A DNA stretch of 64,000 bases from Streptomyces sp. Tue 6430. GTDB taxonomy: Bacteria > Actinomycetota > Actinomycetes > Streptomycetales > Streptomycetaceae. Shown here one piece after another: positions 35,156 to 44,945 of the stretch (position 1 is the stretch's first letter; each line of letters begins with the position of its first letter). Both the position numbers and the translations under genes were made by a program. Location of the stretch: NCBI GenBank assembly GCA_021568835.1, contig JAKGSH010000010.1, positions 1,798,001-1,862,000 of the forward strand, in the 5' to 3' direction. Under the pieces are notes generated by a model. The model worked only from the letters and a program-made list of their open reading frames with translations. It had not been told where the DNA came from and searched no databases.

Positions 35156-37780
35156 CTACGCCTGCGGCAGCCGGTCCAGCTGGGCCTGGATGCGGGCGAT
35201 GTCCTCGTCCGCCTTCGCCAGCCGGGCGCGGATCCCGTCGACGACCTTGTCGGGAGCCTTGGCGAGGAAGGCCTCGTTGCCGAGCTTGCCCTGGGCCTGG
35301 GCCTTCTCCTTCTCGGCGGCGGCCAGGTCCTTCGCCAGCCGCTTGCGCTCCGCGGCCACGTCGATCGTGCCCGACAGGTCGAGGGCGACCGTGGCGCCCG
35401 AGACCGGCAGGGTCGCCGTCGCCGAGAAGTCCTCGCCCTCCGGCTGGAGCCGCAGCAGCTGGCGGATGGCCGCCTCGTGCGGGGCGAGCGCGGTGCCGTC
35501 CAGCTCCAGGCGGGCCGGGACCCGCTGGCCGGGCTGGAGGCCCTGGTCGGCGCGGAACCGGCGGACCTCGGTGATGACGGACTGGAGCGTTTCGATCTCG
35601 CGTTCGGCGTCGGCGTCGCGGAAGCCGCTGTCCGTCGGCCACTCGGCGACGACGACCGACTCGCCGCCGGTCAGCGTCGTCCAGAGGGTCTCCGTGACGA
35701 ACGGGACGACCGGGTGCAGCAGCTTCAGGGTGACGTCGAGGACCTCGCCGAGGACGCGCTTGCTGACCTCGGCCGGTTCGCCGCCCGCCTGGAACGTCGT
35801 CTTGGACAGCTCGACGTACCAGTCGAAGACCTCGTCCCACGCGAAGTGGAAGAGGGAGTCGGAGAGCTTGGCGAACTGGAAGTCGTCGTAGAACGCGTCG
35901 ACCTCGGCGACCACCGAGTTGAGGCGGGACAGGATCCAGCGGTCGGCCGCGGACATGGTCGAGGCGTCCGGCAGCGGGCCCTCGACCGTGGCGCCGTTCA
36001 TCAGCGCGAAGCGGGTGGCGTTCCAGATCTTGTTGGCGAAGTTGCGGGAGCCCTGGACCCAGTCCTCGCCGATGGGCACGTCGACGCCCGGGTTGGCGCC
36101 GCGGGCGAGGGTGAAGCGCAGGGCGTCGGAGCCGTACTTGTCCATCCAGTCCAGCGGGTCGACCGCGTTGCCGAAGGACTTGGACATCTTCTTGCCGAAC
36201 TGGTCGCGGACCATGCCGTGCAGGGCGATGGTGTGGAACGGCGGGGTGCCGTCCATCGCGTACAGGCCGAACATCATCATCCGGGCGACCCAGAAGAAGA
36301 GGATGTCGTAGCCGGTGACCAGGACGGAGTTCGGGTAGAACTTCGCGAGCGACTCGGTCTGTTCGGGCCAGCCGAGGGTGGAGAACGGCCACAGGCCGGA
36401 GGAGAACCAGGTGTCGAGGACGTCGGTGTCCTGGTGCCAGCCCTCGCCGGTGGGGGCCTCGTCGTCGGGGCCGACGCAGACGGTCTCGCCGTTCGGGCCG
36501 TACCAGACGGGGATGCGGTGGCCCCACCACAACTGCCGCGAGATGCACCAGTCGTGGAGGTTGTCGACCCAGTCGAAGTACCGCTTCTCCATCTCCTGCG
36601 GGTGGATCGTGACGCGGCCGTCGCGGACGGCGTCGCCGGCGGCCTTCGCCAGCGGGCCGACCTTGACCCACCACTGCATCGACAGACGGGGCTCGATGGT
36701 GGTCTTGCAGCGCGAGCAGTGGCCGACGCTGTGGACGTAGGGCCGCTTCTCGGCGACGATCCGGCCCTCGGCGCGCAGCGCGGCGACGATGGCGGAGCGG
36801 GCCTCCAGGCGGTCCAGGCCCTGGAAGGGGCCGTGGGCCGTGATGACGGCGTGCTCGTCCATGACCGTGAGGGACGGCAGGCCGTGGCGCCGGCCGATCT
36901 CGAAGTCGTTCGGGTCGTGGGCCGGGGTGACCTTGACGGCGCCGGTGCCGAACTCGGGGTCGACGTGCTCGTCGGCGACGACCGGGATGGAGCGGTCGGT
37001 CAGCGGCAGGCGGATCTCCTTGCCGACCAGGTGCTTGTAGCGCTCGTCGTCGGGGTGGACGGCGACGGCCGTGTCGCCGAGCATCGTCTCGGCGCGGGTG
37101 GTCGCGACGACGATGGTGTCCTCGCCCTCGCCGTACTTCATGGAGACGAGCTCGCCGTCGTCGTCCTGGTAATCGACCTCGATGTCCGAGATGGCGGTGA
37201 GGCAGCGCGGACACCAGTTGATGATGCGCTCGGCGCGGTAGATCAGCTCGTCGTCGTAGAGCCGCTTGAAGATGGTCTGGACGGCCTGGGAGAGGCCCTC
37301 GTCCATGGTGAACCGCTCGCGCGACCAGGCGACGCCGTCACCGAGGCGCCGCATCTGGCCGCTGATCTGCCCGCCGGACTCGCCCTTCCACTGCCAGACG
37401 CGCTCGACGAAGGCCTCGCGGCCCAGGTCGTGCCGCGACTTGCCCTCCTTGCCCAGCTCGCGCTCGACGACGTTCTGGGTCGCGATGCCGGCGTGGTCCA
37501 TGCCGGGCTGCCACAGCGTCTCGAAGCCCTGCATGCGCTTGCGGCGGGTCAGGGCGTCGATGAGGGTGTGCTCGAAGGCGTGGCCGAGGTGCAGGCTGCC
37601 CGTGACGTTCGGCGGCGGGATGACGACGGTGAACGGCGGCTTGTCGCTCTTGGCGTCGGCCTCGAAGTAGCCCCGCTCGACCCAGCGCTCGTACAGCGGC
37701 GCCTCTACATCGGCCGGCGCGTACTGGGTCGGCAGTTCGGTCGTGGGCGCTGGGGGCTGCTGCTGAGCGTTGTCGGTCAC
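35156..37780 (-). CDS. valS: Valyl-tRNA synthetase
   Basis: Class I synthetase charging tRNA-Val. The 874-residue protein has the HIGH-type HLGH at 64-67 after PPPNVTGS, an editing domain with VVATTRAETMLGD, the tRNA-binding GYDILFFWVARM segment, KMSKS in GKKMSKSFGNAVD and a C-terminal coiled-coil arm (KDLAAAEKEKAQAQGKL). Length is normal. The start is GTG 37780. It is divergent from the PGQ-rich membrane protein, with a 136-base shared promoter region. Confidence 0.97.
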   Translation of the reverse strand: MTDNAQQQPPAPTTELPTQYAPADVEAPLYERWVERGYFEADAKSDKPPFTVVIPPPNVTGSLHLGHAFEHTLIDALTRRKRMQGFETLWQPGMDHAGIATQNVVERELGKEGKSRHDLGREAFVERVWQWKGESGGQISGQMRRLGDGVAWSRERFTMDEGLSQAVQTIFKRLYDDELIYRAERIINWCPRCLTAISDIEVDYQDDDGELVSMKYGEGEDTIVVATTRAETMLGDTAVAVHPDDERYKHLVGKEIRLPLTDRSIPVVADEHVDPEFGTGAVKVTPAHDPNDFEIGRRHGLPSLTVMDEHAVITAHGPFQGLDRLEARSAIVAALRAEGRIVAEKRPYVHSVGHCSRCKTTIEPRLSMQWWVKVGPLAKAAGDAVRDGRVTIHPQEMEKRYFDWVDNLHDWCISRQLWWGHRIPVWYGPNGETVCVGPDDEAPTGEGWHQDTDVLDTWFSSGLWPFSTLGWPEQTESLAKFYPNSVLVTGYDILFFWVARMMMFGLYAMDGTPPFHTIALHGMVRDQFGKKMSKSFGNAVDPLDWMDKYGSDALRFTLARGANPGVDVPIGEDWVQGSRNFANKIWNATRFALMNGATVEGPLPDASTMSAADRWILSRLNSVVAEVDAFYDDFQFAKLSDSLFHFAWDEVFDWYVELSKTTFQAGGEPAEVSKRVLGEVLDVTLKLLHPVVPFVTETLWTTLTGGESVVVAEWPTDSGFRDADAEREIETLQSVITEVRRFRADQGLQPGQRVPARLELDGTALAPHEAAIRQLLRLQPEGEDFSATATLPVSGATVALDLSGTIDVAAERKRLAKDLAAAEKEKAQAQGKLGNEAFLAKAPDKVVDGIRARLAKADEDIARIQAQLDRLPQA

Positions 37781-37916
37781 GGAGCCAGTTTAGAGGTGTC
37801 ACCACGCCGTCCCGAAACGCGTTTGTTCTGTAACGGTGAGGTCCCCGCCACCGGGGCCGCACCGGGATTGAGTCAAGATGTGAAAATCGCATAAGTATCT
37901 GGAGGGGAACCCCGTC

Positions 37917-38926
37917 ATGAGCTACAACCAGCCGGGCCCGTACGGCGGGCAGCAGCCTCAGCAGCCCGGCCCGTACGGCCAGCAGCCCCAGCAGCCCGGC
38001 CCGTACGGCCAGCCCCCACAGGCTCCCCAGCCCGGCTACGGCTACCCCAGCAGCCCCCGCAGGCCGCCCCGCCCCAGACGCCGCCGTACGGTCAGCAGCC
38101 CCAGCAGCCCGGCCCGTACGGTCAGCAGCCGCCCACCCCGCCCTACGGCCAGCAGCCTCCCTACGGCCAGCAGCCGCCGTACGGCCAGGCCCCTACGGCA
38201 TGCCCCAGCCGCCGGCCCGGGCGGCGGCAAGAAGAAGGCGGGCATCATCATCGGCGCGGTCGCGGTGGTCGCGGCGCTCGGCGTGGGCGCGGCCTTCCTC
38301 CTCGGCGGCAGCGGGGCTCGGGCGGCCTGGAGGACGACGGCGCGCACAAGCTGACGACGCCGGAGACGGTGCTCGACGAGTACCAGCGGGTCGGCAAGGG
38401 CAACCAGGTCAGCGACTCCGACAACGCCAAGGACATGGAGAAGAGCGGCGTCAAGGGCGGCACGGCGGTCCTCGGTCAGTGGTCGACCGCCGACTTCAGC
38501 AACTACGACCCCCAGGACCCCTCCACGGTGCCCGACAAGGCCGAGCTGCTGACCGCCAAGGGCATGACGATGGTGGGCGGTTACGGGGAGATCGCCGACC
38601 CGCAGCAGACGCTGGACAAGTTCTTCGCCTCCATACAGAAGCAGGTCAAGGACAGCTCCACCAGCGACACCGGGGCCATGCAGAACGCGGAGCTGGTCGG
38701 TGATCCGGAGGAGGTCGAGATCGACGGCGCGGTCGCCAAGTGCCAGTCGACGAAGAGCACCAACGCGCTCACCAAGAAGGAGTCGACCGACTGGTTCTGC
38801 GCCTGGGCCGACTACAGCACGGTCGCCATGGTCTCGCCGGGCGACAACACCGGCACGGGCGTCGGCAAGGACACCGCGGTCGACCTCACCGCGAAGCTGC
38901 GGGAGCAGATCCGCGTCAAGGCCTGA
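37917..38926 (+). CDS. PGQ-rich single-pass membrane protein, four frameshifts as sequenced
   Basis: Reconstructed as a 337-residue protein of unknown function. Residues 1 to about 105 are Pro/Gly/Gln/Tyr repeats (PGPYGQQPQQ type), followed by GGGKKKAGIIIGAVAVVAA, one membrane segment, and an outer domain of about 200 residues with two cysteines that ends REQIRVKA. The reading frame breaks four times: adding one base to each of the runs 38045-38048, 38190-38193, 38216-38218 and 38313-38316 makes one continuous frame from ATG 37917 to the stop at 38926. GGAGGGG stands 9 bases before the ATG. The outer domain resembles the DUF4878-like solute domains only loosely. The breaks fit homopolymer miscalls. 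Confidence 0.75.
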
Positions 38927-38940
38927 CGCGCCCGCCGCAC

Positions 38941-38970
38941 GACGGACACCGACGGACACCGACGGACACG
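38941..38970. repeat. Ten-base tandem repeat
   Basis: GACGGACACC is present twice in tandem, with a third copy differing in the last base, just after the membrane-protein stop and before the shared terminator. Confidence 0.85.
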
Positions 38971-38980
38971 ACGAAAAGAA

Positions 38981-39010
38981 AAGGGCCCCGGTCGCTCGAC
39001 CGGGGCCCTT
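38981..39010. terminator. Bidirectional terminator between the PGQ-rich protein and clpX
   Basis: Arms AAGGGCCCCGGTCG (38981-38994) and CGACCGGGGCCCTT (38997-39010) are perfectly complementary; the centre bases open to form a small loop. It is preceded by AAAAGAA on the left and lies between two convergent genes. Confidence 0.8.
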
Positions 39011-39041
39011 CACACGTCTCGTACGTCTCGTACGTCCGTCG

Positions 39042-40330
39042 CTACGCCGTCTTCTGCTCCCCCGGCCCCGGCCGCCGCGGGCGTCCCGCGGGATCAGGGT
39101 CGGGTTGACGTTGGAGAGCACGACGTCCGCCGTGATGACCACGCGGGCCACGTCCTTGCGGGACGGGACCTCGTACATGACCGCCTGGAGGACCTCCTCC
39201 ATGATGGCGCGCAGGCCGCGCGCGCCGGTCTGGCGCAGGATGGCCTGGTCGGCGATGGCCTCCAGGGCCGCACGCTCGAAGTCCAGCTCCACACCGTCGA
39301 GTTCGAAGAGGCGCTGGTACTGCTTCACCAGCGCGTTGCGCGGCTCGACGAGGATCTGGAGCAGGGCCTCGCGGTCCAGGTTGTGGACCGAGGTGATCAC
39401 GGGGAGGCGGCCGATGAACTCGGGGATCATGCCGAACTTGACCAGGTCCTCGGGCATGACGTCCTCGAACTGGTCCTTGGCCTCCAGCTCCCGCTTCGAG
39501 CGGATCGTCGCGCCGAAGCCGATGCCCTTGGCACCGGCCCGGGACTCGATGATCTTCTCCAGGCCCGAGAAGGCGCCGCCCACGATGAACAGGACGTTCG
39601 TCGTGTCGATCTGGATGAACTCCTGGTGCGGGTGCTTGCGGCCGCCCTGCGGCGGGACCGAGGCCGTGGTGCCCTCGAGGATCTTCAGCAGGGCCTGCTG
39701 GACGCCCTCGCCCGAGACGTCGCGGGTGATCGAGGGGTTCTCGCTCTTGCGCGCGACCTTGTCGATCTCGTCGATGTAGATGATCCCGGTCTCGGCCTTC
39801 TTGACGTCGTAGTCCGCGGCCTGGATCAGCTTGAGCAGGATGTTCTCGACGTCCTCGCCCACGTACCCGGCCTCGGTGAGGGCCGTGGCGTCGGCGATGG
39901 CGAACGGCACGTTCAGCATGCGCGCCAGGGTCTGCGCGAGGAGGGTCTTGCCGGAGCCCGTGGGGCCCAGCAGGAGGATGTTGGACTTCGCCAACTCGAT
40001 GGCGTCCTCACGGCCTTGGCCGCCGCCGTGCTCACCGGCCTGGACGCGCTTGTAGTGGTTGTACACCGCGACCGACAGGGCCTTCTTGGCCGGCTCCTGG
40101 CCCACCACGTAGCCCTCGAGGAACTCGTAGATCTCGCGCGGCTTCGGGAGTTCCTCCCAGCGGACCTCGCTCGTCTCCGCGAGCTCTTCCTCGATGATCT
40201 CGTTGCAGAGATCGATGCACTCGTCGCAGATGTACACACCGGGCCCTGCGATGAGCTTCTTGACCTGCTTCTGGCTCTTGCCGCAGAACGAGCACTTGAG
40301 CAGATCGCCGCCGTCACCGATGCGTGCCAC
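39042..40330 (-). CDS. clpX: ClpX, ATPase subunit of Clp protease, frameshifted near its C-terminus as sequenced
   Basis: AAA+ unfoldase that feeds substrates to ClpP. From GTG 40330 the protein has the four-cysteine zinc-binding domain (C13, C16, C35, C38), Walker A GPTGSGKT at 122-129, Walker B IIYIDEID with D187/E188, the pore-loop GYVGED and sensor regions, up to NPTLIPRDARGG. There the frame slips in the G/C runs at 39059-39069; one added base gives the expected ending EQKTA with a TAG at 39042-39044 and a length of 429 residues. Taken literally the frame would run on for over 300 codons of nonsense. Last gene of the tig-clpP1-clpP2-clpX series. Confidence 0.93.
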
Positions 40331-40513
40331 GGTGTGCTTCCCCTTCGCCTGGGAAACGACTGGACGTCTTCCGAGTCCAGCGTCTCCTGGTGCTGCCTTA
40401 TGTCGACGGTACCTTGCCGGGCCCCACGTTCGGGCCCCCTCGGCACGGTTCACTTCCACGTGGACCGTGCCACACCGTGCCAAGGGGCGGCAGACGATAC
40501 TCCTCCGCCCGCG

Positions 40514-41194
40514 TCAGCGCAGGTCGGCGTTGTTCATCTTGCGGGTCGAGATGATCTGGTCGATCAGGCCGTACGCCAGCGCGTCCTCGGCCGTGAGGAT
40601 CTTGTCGCGCTCGATGTCCTCGCGGATCTTCTCGATCGGCGTGGTGGAGTGCTTGGCCAGCATGTCCTCGAGCTGCCCGCGCATCCGCAGGATCTCGTTC
40701 GCGGCGATCTCCAGGTCGGAGACCTGACCGCGGCCGGTCTCGCTGTACGGCTGGTGGATCAGCACGCGGGCGTTCGGCAGCGCCATGCGCTTGCCGGGCG
40801 TACCGGCGGCCAGCAGGATCGCGGCGGCGGAGGCCGCCTGGCCCATGCAGACCGTCTGGATGTCGGGCTTCACGAACTGCATCGTGTCGTAGATCGCGGT
40901 CAGCGCCGTGAAGGAGCCGCCGGGGCTGTTGATGTAGATCGAGATGTCCCGGTCGGGGTCCATCGACTCCAGGCACAGCAGCTGCGCCATGACGTCGTTG
41001 GCGGAGGCGTCGTCGATCTGCACGCCGAGGAAGATCACCCGCTCCTCGAACAGCTTCGCGTACGGGTCGTACTCGCGGATGCCCTGGGAGGTGCGCTCGA
41101 CGAAGCGCGGGATGACGTAGCGGGACTCGGCGCGGGGGCCGGTGTATTCGGCCTCGGTGCGGGCGTGGATGCCGCTGCCGGGGAAGTCGTTCAC
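40514..41194 (-). CDS. clpP2: ATP-dependent Clp protease proteolytic subunit 2
   Basis: Serine peptidase subunit, 226 residues, with the catalytic serine S122 in MGQAASAAAIL, H147 in VLIHQPY and the Asp in the C-terminal third, plus a longer N-terminus than its paralogue (propeptide region, residues 1-40). The start is GTG 41194, with AGGAGA 5 bases upstream. It follows clpP1 by 117 bases. In Streptomyces ClpP1 and ClpP2 form a mixed particle that works with ClpX or ClpC; the tandem arrangement here is the standard one. Confidence 0.95.
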   Translation of the reverse strand: MNDFPGSGIHARTEAEYTGPRAESRYVIPRFVERTSQGIREYDPYAKLFEERVIFLGVQIDDASANDVMAQLLCLESMDPDRDISIYINSPGGSFTALTAIYDTMQFVKPDIQTVCMGQAASAAAILLAAGTPGKRMALPNARVLIHQPYSETGRGQVSDLEIAANEILRMRGQLEDMLAKHSTTPIEKIREDIERDKILTAEDALAYGLIDQIISTRKMNNADLR

Positions 41195-41311
41195 GGTGTC
41201 TCCTGGAGAGAGGGCTGGGGCGGTGGGCTGAGGAGGCTGAGAGGGGCGCTGACGGCCTCGGAGGCGGCCGGGAGTCCGGCGCGGGGCCCCCGGGGCCATG
41301 GCGAGCCCGTA

Positions 41312-41932
41312 CTAGGCCGCCCCGGTACCGCCGCCGCCCGGCATGCCGGCAGCCGTGGGGATGACGTCGTCGATGAGGCCGTACTCCTTGGCCTCGAAGG
41401 CGTCGAACCAGCGGTCGCGGTCCGAGTCCCGGGTGATCTGCTCGATGGTCTGGCCCGTGTGCTGGGCCGTGAGCTCGGCCATGCGCCTCTTGGTGTGCAG
41501 CAGCCGCTCGGCGTGGATCTTGATGTCCGAGGCCGAGCCCGCCAGACCGGCGGAGGGCTGGTGGATCAGGATCTCGGCGTTCGGCAGCGCGAAGCGCTTG
41601 CCGGGCGTGCCGGCGCTGAGCAGGAACTGGCCCATCGAGGCCGCGAGGCCCATCGCGATGGTCACCACGTCGTTCTTGATGAACTGCATGGTGTCGTAGA
41701 TGGCCATGCCGGCCGTGATCGAGCCGCCGGGGCTGTTGATGTAGAGGTAGATGTCCTTGTCCGGGTCGGCGGCAAGGAGCAGCAGCTGTGCGGTGATCTT
41801 GTTGGCGATGTCGTCGTCGACCGGCTGGCCGAGGAAGATGATCCGCTCGCCGAGCAGCCGGTTGTAGACCTGGTCGCCGAGGCCACCACCGATGGAAGGC
41901 TCGCCGGCGGCGGAGGGCATCAGATTCGTCAC
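41312..41932 (-). CDS. clpP1: ATP-dependent Clp protease proteolytic subunit 1
   Basis: Serine peptidase subunit, 206 residues, with S99 in GLAASMGQF, H124 in ILIHQPS and the catalytic Asp near residue 175. I chose GTG 41932 (VTNLMPSA), which has AGGTGG a few bases upstream; the internal ATG at 41920 has no ribosome-binding site. The C-terminus is glycine-rich (GMPGGGGTGAA). Upstream lies the tig terminator, so clpP1 probably has its own promoter in the interval 41940-42070, the place where ClgR acts in relatives. Confidence 0.95.
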   Translation of the reverse strand: MTNLMPSAAGEPSIGGGLGDQVYNRLLGERIIFLGQPVDDDIANKITAQLLLLAADPDKDIYLYINSPGGSITAGMAIYDTMQFIKNDVVTIAMGLAASMGQFLLSAGTPGKRFALPNAEILIHQPSAGLAGSASDIKIHAERLLHTKRRMAELTAQHTGQTIEQITRDSDRDRWFDAFEAKEYGLIDDVIPTAAGMPGGGGTGAA

Positions 41933-42207
41933 GTATCCACCTGCTCGTCTTGTCGACGGCGTCCGGGCCGTCTCACGTGTACTGCCGGGGGCAACGGGGA
42001 CTCCCCTGCCCTCGTATTCATGGACCCTAACGCGCGGGTCCCTTCGGAGAATCCCGGAGAGGTGAGTGTTCGCCGGGGGCGTAGCCGGGCCGCCGGCGGT
42101 GGGCGCGGAGTCGCGCGCGGATCGTGGGCGGGTGCGGGCCGCGCGCCGCCGGTCGCCCGTACGGCGCGGCCGCGCCCCGGCCGGGTCCCGCACCCCTCGG
42201 GGAGACG

Positions 42208-42242
42208 GACGGGCCCCGGGACGAAGTGTCCCGGGGCCCGTC
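42208..42242 (-). terminator. Terminator between tig and clpP1
   Basis: Arms GACGGGCCCCGGGAC (42208-42222) and GTCCCGGGGCCCGTC (42228-42242) are a perfect 15-bp stem around GAAGT. It lies 67 bases beyond the tig stop codon. Confidence 0.8.
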
Positions 42243-42308
42243 GTACACACGTCAGCCGTACGGGCGTCGGTCGTACACGCCGTACACGCGTCGGAGGCGG
42301 CGCGAGGC

Positions 42309-43718
42309 TCAGGCCTCGGGCTTGTCCTCCGCGGACTCCGCGGACTCGGTGGCGGCCTCGGCGGTCTCCGTGGTGCCCTCGGTGGCCTCGGCGGCCTCGT
42401 CCTCGTCGTCGTCCAGGTCGATGACCTCGCCGTTGGTGTCCTTCACCGTGGCGGACTCGACGACCACGGCCAGGGCCTTGCCGCGGGCGACCTCGCCGAC
42501 GAGGAGCGGAACCTGACCGCCCTCGACGACCGCCTGCGCGAACTGGTCGGGGGACATGCCGGAGGAGGCGGCGCGGCGCATGAGGTGCTCGGTCAGCTCC
42601 TCCTGGTTCACGTTCAGCTTCTCGCGCTTGACCAGCTCGTCGAGGACGAACTGGGTCTTGATGCCCTTGACCGCGGCCTCGCGGGTCTCGGTCTCGAACT
42701 CCTCGGCGGTCTTGCCCTGGAGCTCCAGGTACTTGTCGAGGGTCAGACCCATCTGGCCGAGCTGGTGGTGCTCCAGGTTGTGCTTGCGGGTGTTGATCTC
42801 GTCCTCGAGCAGCTTCTCGGGGACGGGCACCTCGACGAGCTCCAGGAGCTTCTCCAGGACGCGCTCCTGGGCCTGGGTGGCCTGGTCGTACTGCTTCATG
42901 TTCGCGAGGCGCTTGCGGCTGTCCGCCCGCAGCTCCTCGAGGGTGTCGAACTCGGAGGCGAGCTGCGCGAACTCGTCGTCCAGCTGGGGCAGTTCGCGGG
43001 CGGCGACCTGGGTGACCTTGACGGTGACCTCGGCCTCCTTGCCGGCCGCGGAGCCGCCCTTCAGCTCGGAGGTGAAGGTGGTCTCGCCACCGGCCTCCAG
43101 GCCCTTCACGGCGTCGTCGATGCCCTCGAGCAGTTCGCCCGAGCCGATCGTGTAGGAGACGCCGTCGGCGACGCCGTCCTCCAGGACCTCGCCGTCGACC
43201 TTGGCCTCGAGGTCGACCGTGACGACGTCGCCGTCCTCGGCGGCGCGCTCGACCGGGGAGGTCGAGGCGAAGCGCTCACGGAGCTGCTCGACGGACTTGT
43301 CCACGTCCTCGTCGCTGACCTCGACGGCGTCGACCTCGACCTCGATGGAGGAGAAGTCCTCCGGCAGCTCGAGGGCGGGACGGATGTCGACCTCGGCGGT
43401 GAAGTTCAGCGTCTCGCCGTCCTTCAGCTCCGTGATGTCGACCTCCGGCTGGCCGAGGACGTCCAGCTCGGCCCCGTTGACCGCCTCCGTGTAGAACTTC
43501 GGAAGCGCGTCGTTGACGGCCTCCTCCAGCACGGCCCCGCGGCCGAACCGCTGGTCGATGATCCGGGCGGGGATCTTGCCCTTGCGGAAGCCCTTCACCG
43601 TGACCTGCTGGTTGATCTTCTTGTACGCCGCGTCGAGGCTGTCCTTGAGCTCCTCGAAGGGCACCTCGACAGTGAGCCGAACCCGAGTCGGGTTCAGGGT
43701 CTCCACGGCGCTCTTCAC
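42309..43718 (-). CDS. tig: Trigger factor (ribosome-associated chaperone and prolyl isomerase)
   Basis: Chaperone that binds nascent chains at the ribosome exit. The 469-residue protein has the N-terminal ribosome-binding domain with GFRKGKIPARIIDQRFG, the FKBP-type isomerase domain in the middle (YTIGSGELLEGIDDAV) and a long helical C-terminal domain, ending in an acidic Glu/Ala tail of about 40 residues. ATG 43718. It precedes the clp genes as in other Streptomyces and is separated from clpP1 by a strong terminator. Confidence 0.96.
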   Translation of the reverse strand: MKSAVETLNPTRVRLTVEVPFEELKDSLDAAYKKINQQVTVKGFRKGKIPARIIDQRFGRGAVLEEAVNDALPKFYTEAVNGAELDVLGQPEVDITELKDGETLNFTAEVDIRPALELPEDFSSIEVEVDAVEVSDEDVDKSVEQLRERFASTSPVERAAEDGDVVTVDLEAKVDGEVLEDGVADGVSYTIGSGELLEGIDDAVKGLEAGGETTFTSELKGGSAAGKEAEVTVKVTQVAARELPQLDDEFAQLASEFDTLEELRADSRKRLANMKQYDQATQAQERVLEKLLELVEVPVPEKLLEDEINTRKHNLEHHQLGQMGLTLDKYLELQGKTAEEFETETREAAVKGIKTQFVLDELVKREKLNVNQEELTEHLMRRAASSGMSPDQFAQAVVEGGQVPLLVGEVARGKALAVVVESATVKDTNGEVIDLDDDEDEAAEATEGTTETAEAATESAESAEDKPEA

Positions 43719-43924
43719 GGTTCGGTCTCCTTGTGGCTGACTTCTCGGGTTTCGCCGGAACCTGACAGGTCCGGCGATTCAGCGCCCGGGAGATCTCGAG
43801 GCCGGTGGGCCGGGACACACGGGCGCGCAGTCTGCATAGTAGCCGTAGCAGCTGGGGCCGCCCAAAAGACGATCCGCCGGTGCGGCGTCGGCACGCGCGC
43901 GGGACGGCGCGCGGATGACGCAGA

Positions 43925-44001
43925 TGGTCGGGGTGGCGGGATTTGAACCCACGGCCTTCCGCTCCCAAAGCGGACGCGCTACCAAGCTGCGCCACACCCC
44001 G
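43925..44001 (-). tRNA. tRNA-Pro (anticodon TGG)
   Basis: On the minus strand the molecule runs from CGGGGTG at 44001 to CACCCCG-A-CCA ending at 43925, so the CCA end is encoded. The acceptor stem is 7 bp, the D-loop reads AGCTTGGTAGC, the anticodon loop CTTTGGGA gives TGG, and the T-loop is GGTTCAAATCC. All cloverleaf stems pair. Confidence 0.95.
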
Positions 44002-44164
44002 TCTGGTGCGACACGTAGGGTACATGCCCCAGGCCGCCAGGCCGCCGCATTCGCGAGGGCCCAGCGGTCCCCGGGCGTGGCGCGCGAAGAGGGTGTGCGA
44101 CGAGGGGCGCCGACCCGCTACGATGCCTGAGGCGCCGCGGTCACCCGACGCGCGGCCCACGTGT

Positions 44165-44235
44165 GCGGGCGTAGCTCAATGGTAGAGCCCTAGTCTTCCA
44201 AACTAGCTACGCGGGTTCGATTCCCGTCGCCCGCT
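44165..44235 (+). tRNA. tRNA-Gly (anticodon TCC)
   Basis: Cloverleaf from GCGGGCG (44165-44171) to CGCCCGC plus discriminator T at 44235. D-loop AGCTCAATGGTAGAGC, anticodon loop CTTCCAA with TCC, T-loop GGTTCGATTCC. CCA is not encoded. TACGAT at 44119-44124 may be part of its promoter. Confidence 0.95.
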
Positions 44236-44246
44236 CTGTACGGCCC

Positions 44247-44280
44247 GGGGCCGGTCGGAAGTCGCCTTCCGTCCGGCCCC
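44247..44280 (+). terminator. Terminator after tRNA-Gly
   Basis: Fifteen-base arms at 44247-44261 (GGGGCCGGTCGGAAG) and 44266-44280 pair with one mismatch around a 4-base loop, 12 bases after the tRNA. Confidence 0.65.
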
Positions 44281-44340
44281 CGGCGTTTCCCCGGCCGGGC
44301 CGGACCTCGCGCCGCCGTCCTCTCCCCGAAGCCGATCGGG

Positions 44341-44535
44341 CTAGAAGCTGATCGAGTTGATCGTTTCGGCGAGGGAGTCGAGGAAGCGGTTGATCGACGG
44401 CGCCATGCCCGTCGAGGCGAGGAAGAAGCCGAAGAGGATCGCGACGACGGCGGGGCCCGCCTTGATCGACCCGCCTCTGATCAGGACGACCAGAACGATC
44501 GCCAACAGCAGCACCACTGACAGTGAAATGGCCAC
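44341..44535 (-). CDS. Small hydrophobic protein of unknown function
   Basis: A 64-residue product with two membrane segments, ISLSVVLLLAIVLVVLIRGG and AGPAVVAILFGFFLAST, followed by a short hydrophilic end with RFLDSLAETINSI. I do not recognise a named family. The codon use is normal for this genome and the start GTG 44535 has GAGGA about 13 bases upstream, a weak spacing. It stands alone between tRNA-Gly, convergent to it, and the divergent acyltransferase. Confidence 0.65.
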   Translation of the reverse strand: MAISLSVVLLLAIVLVVLIRGGSIKAGPAVVAILFGFFLASTGMAPSINRFLDSLAETINSISF

Positions 44536-44945
44536 AACTGATCACACATCCTCGGTCGGTCCGCACTCCCGGCCCGGGGACGCGACCCGCGCACCCCGCC
44601 AGAGACCATCGTGCCACCAACAGGGCCTCCCTATGCGGCCACTGACGCATCCTCGGTCACCACCGTGCACGCCCGACCACTTCGCACCGCCCGCGAGTTC
44701 TTGCCGTACGACAATTCACCGGCGCACTCCGCATACGAATTCACAAGTGGCCCGCAGGTAATTCGAATTGCGGTCACACGATCTTCGGCGACACCCCACA
44801 ACCGCCCGTTTTGCACCTTTTAGTCGGTGTGAATCGTGACATACAAGGCGTCGGAGTGAAGGGTCAGTTGGAAATCGTGAGGAATGAGATCGCGATGACG
44901 AGGAAGGTTTTACGGACCGCCACGGACAACGCTAGGGTGCCTCAG
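44536..44945. other. Comparatively AT-rich intergenic region before the second acyltransferase
   Basis: About 400 bases. The stretch 44695-44925 contains several GAATTC/AATTCG motifs and TTTT tracts unusual for the surroundings (for example CCGTTTTGCACCTTTTAGTC around 44806-44825) and probably contains the promoters of both flanking genes. No gene is supported within it. Confidence 0.4.

Noticed and set aside
37778..37916. T-box leader for valS
   Set aside because: The distance to the possible -10 (TAAACT) is too short for a leader, and no T-box element is seen.
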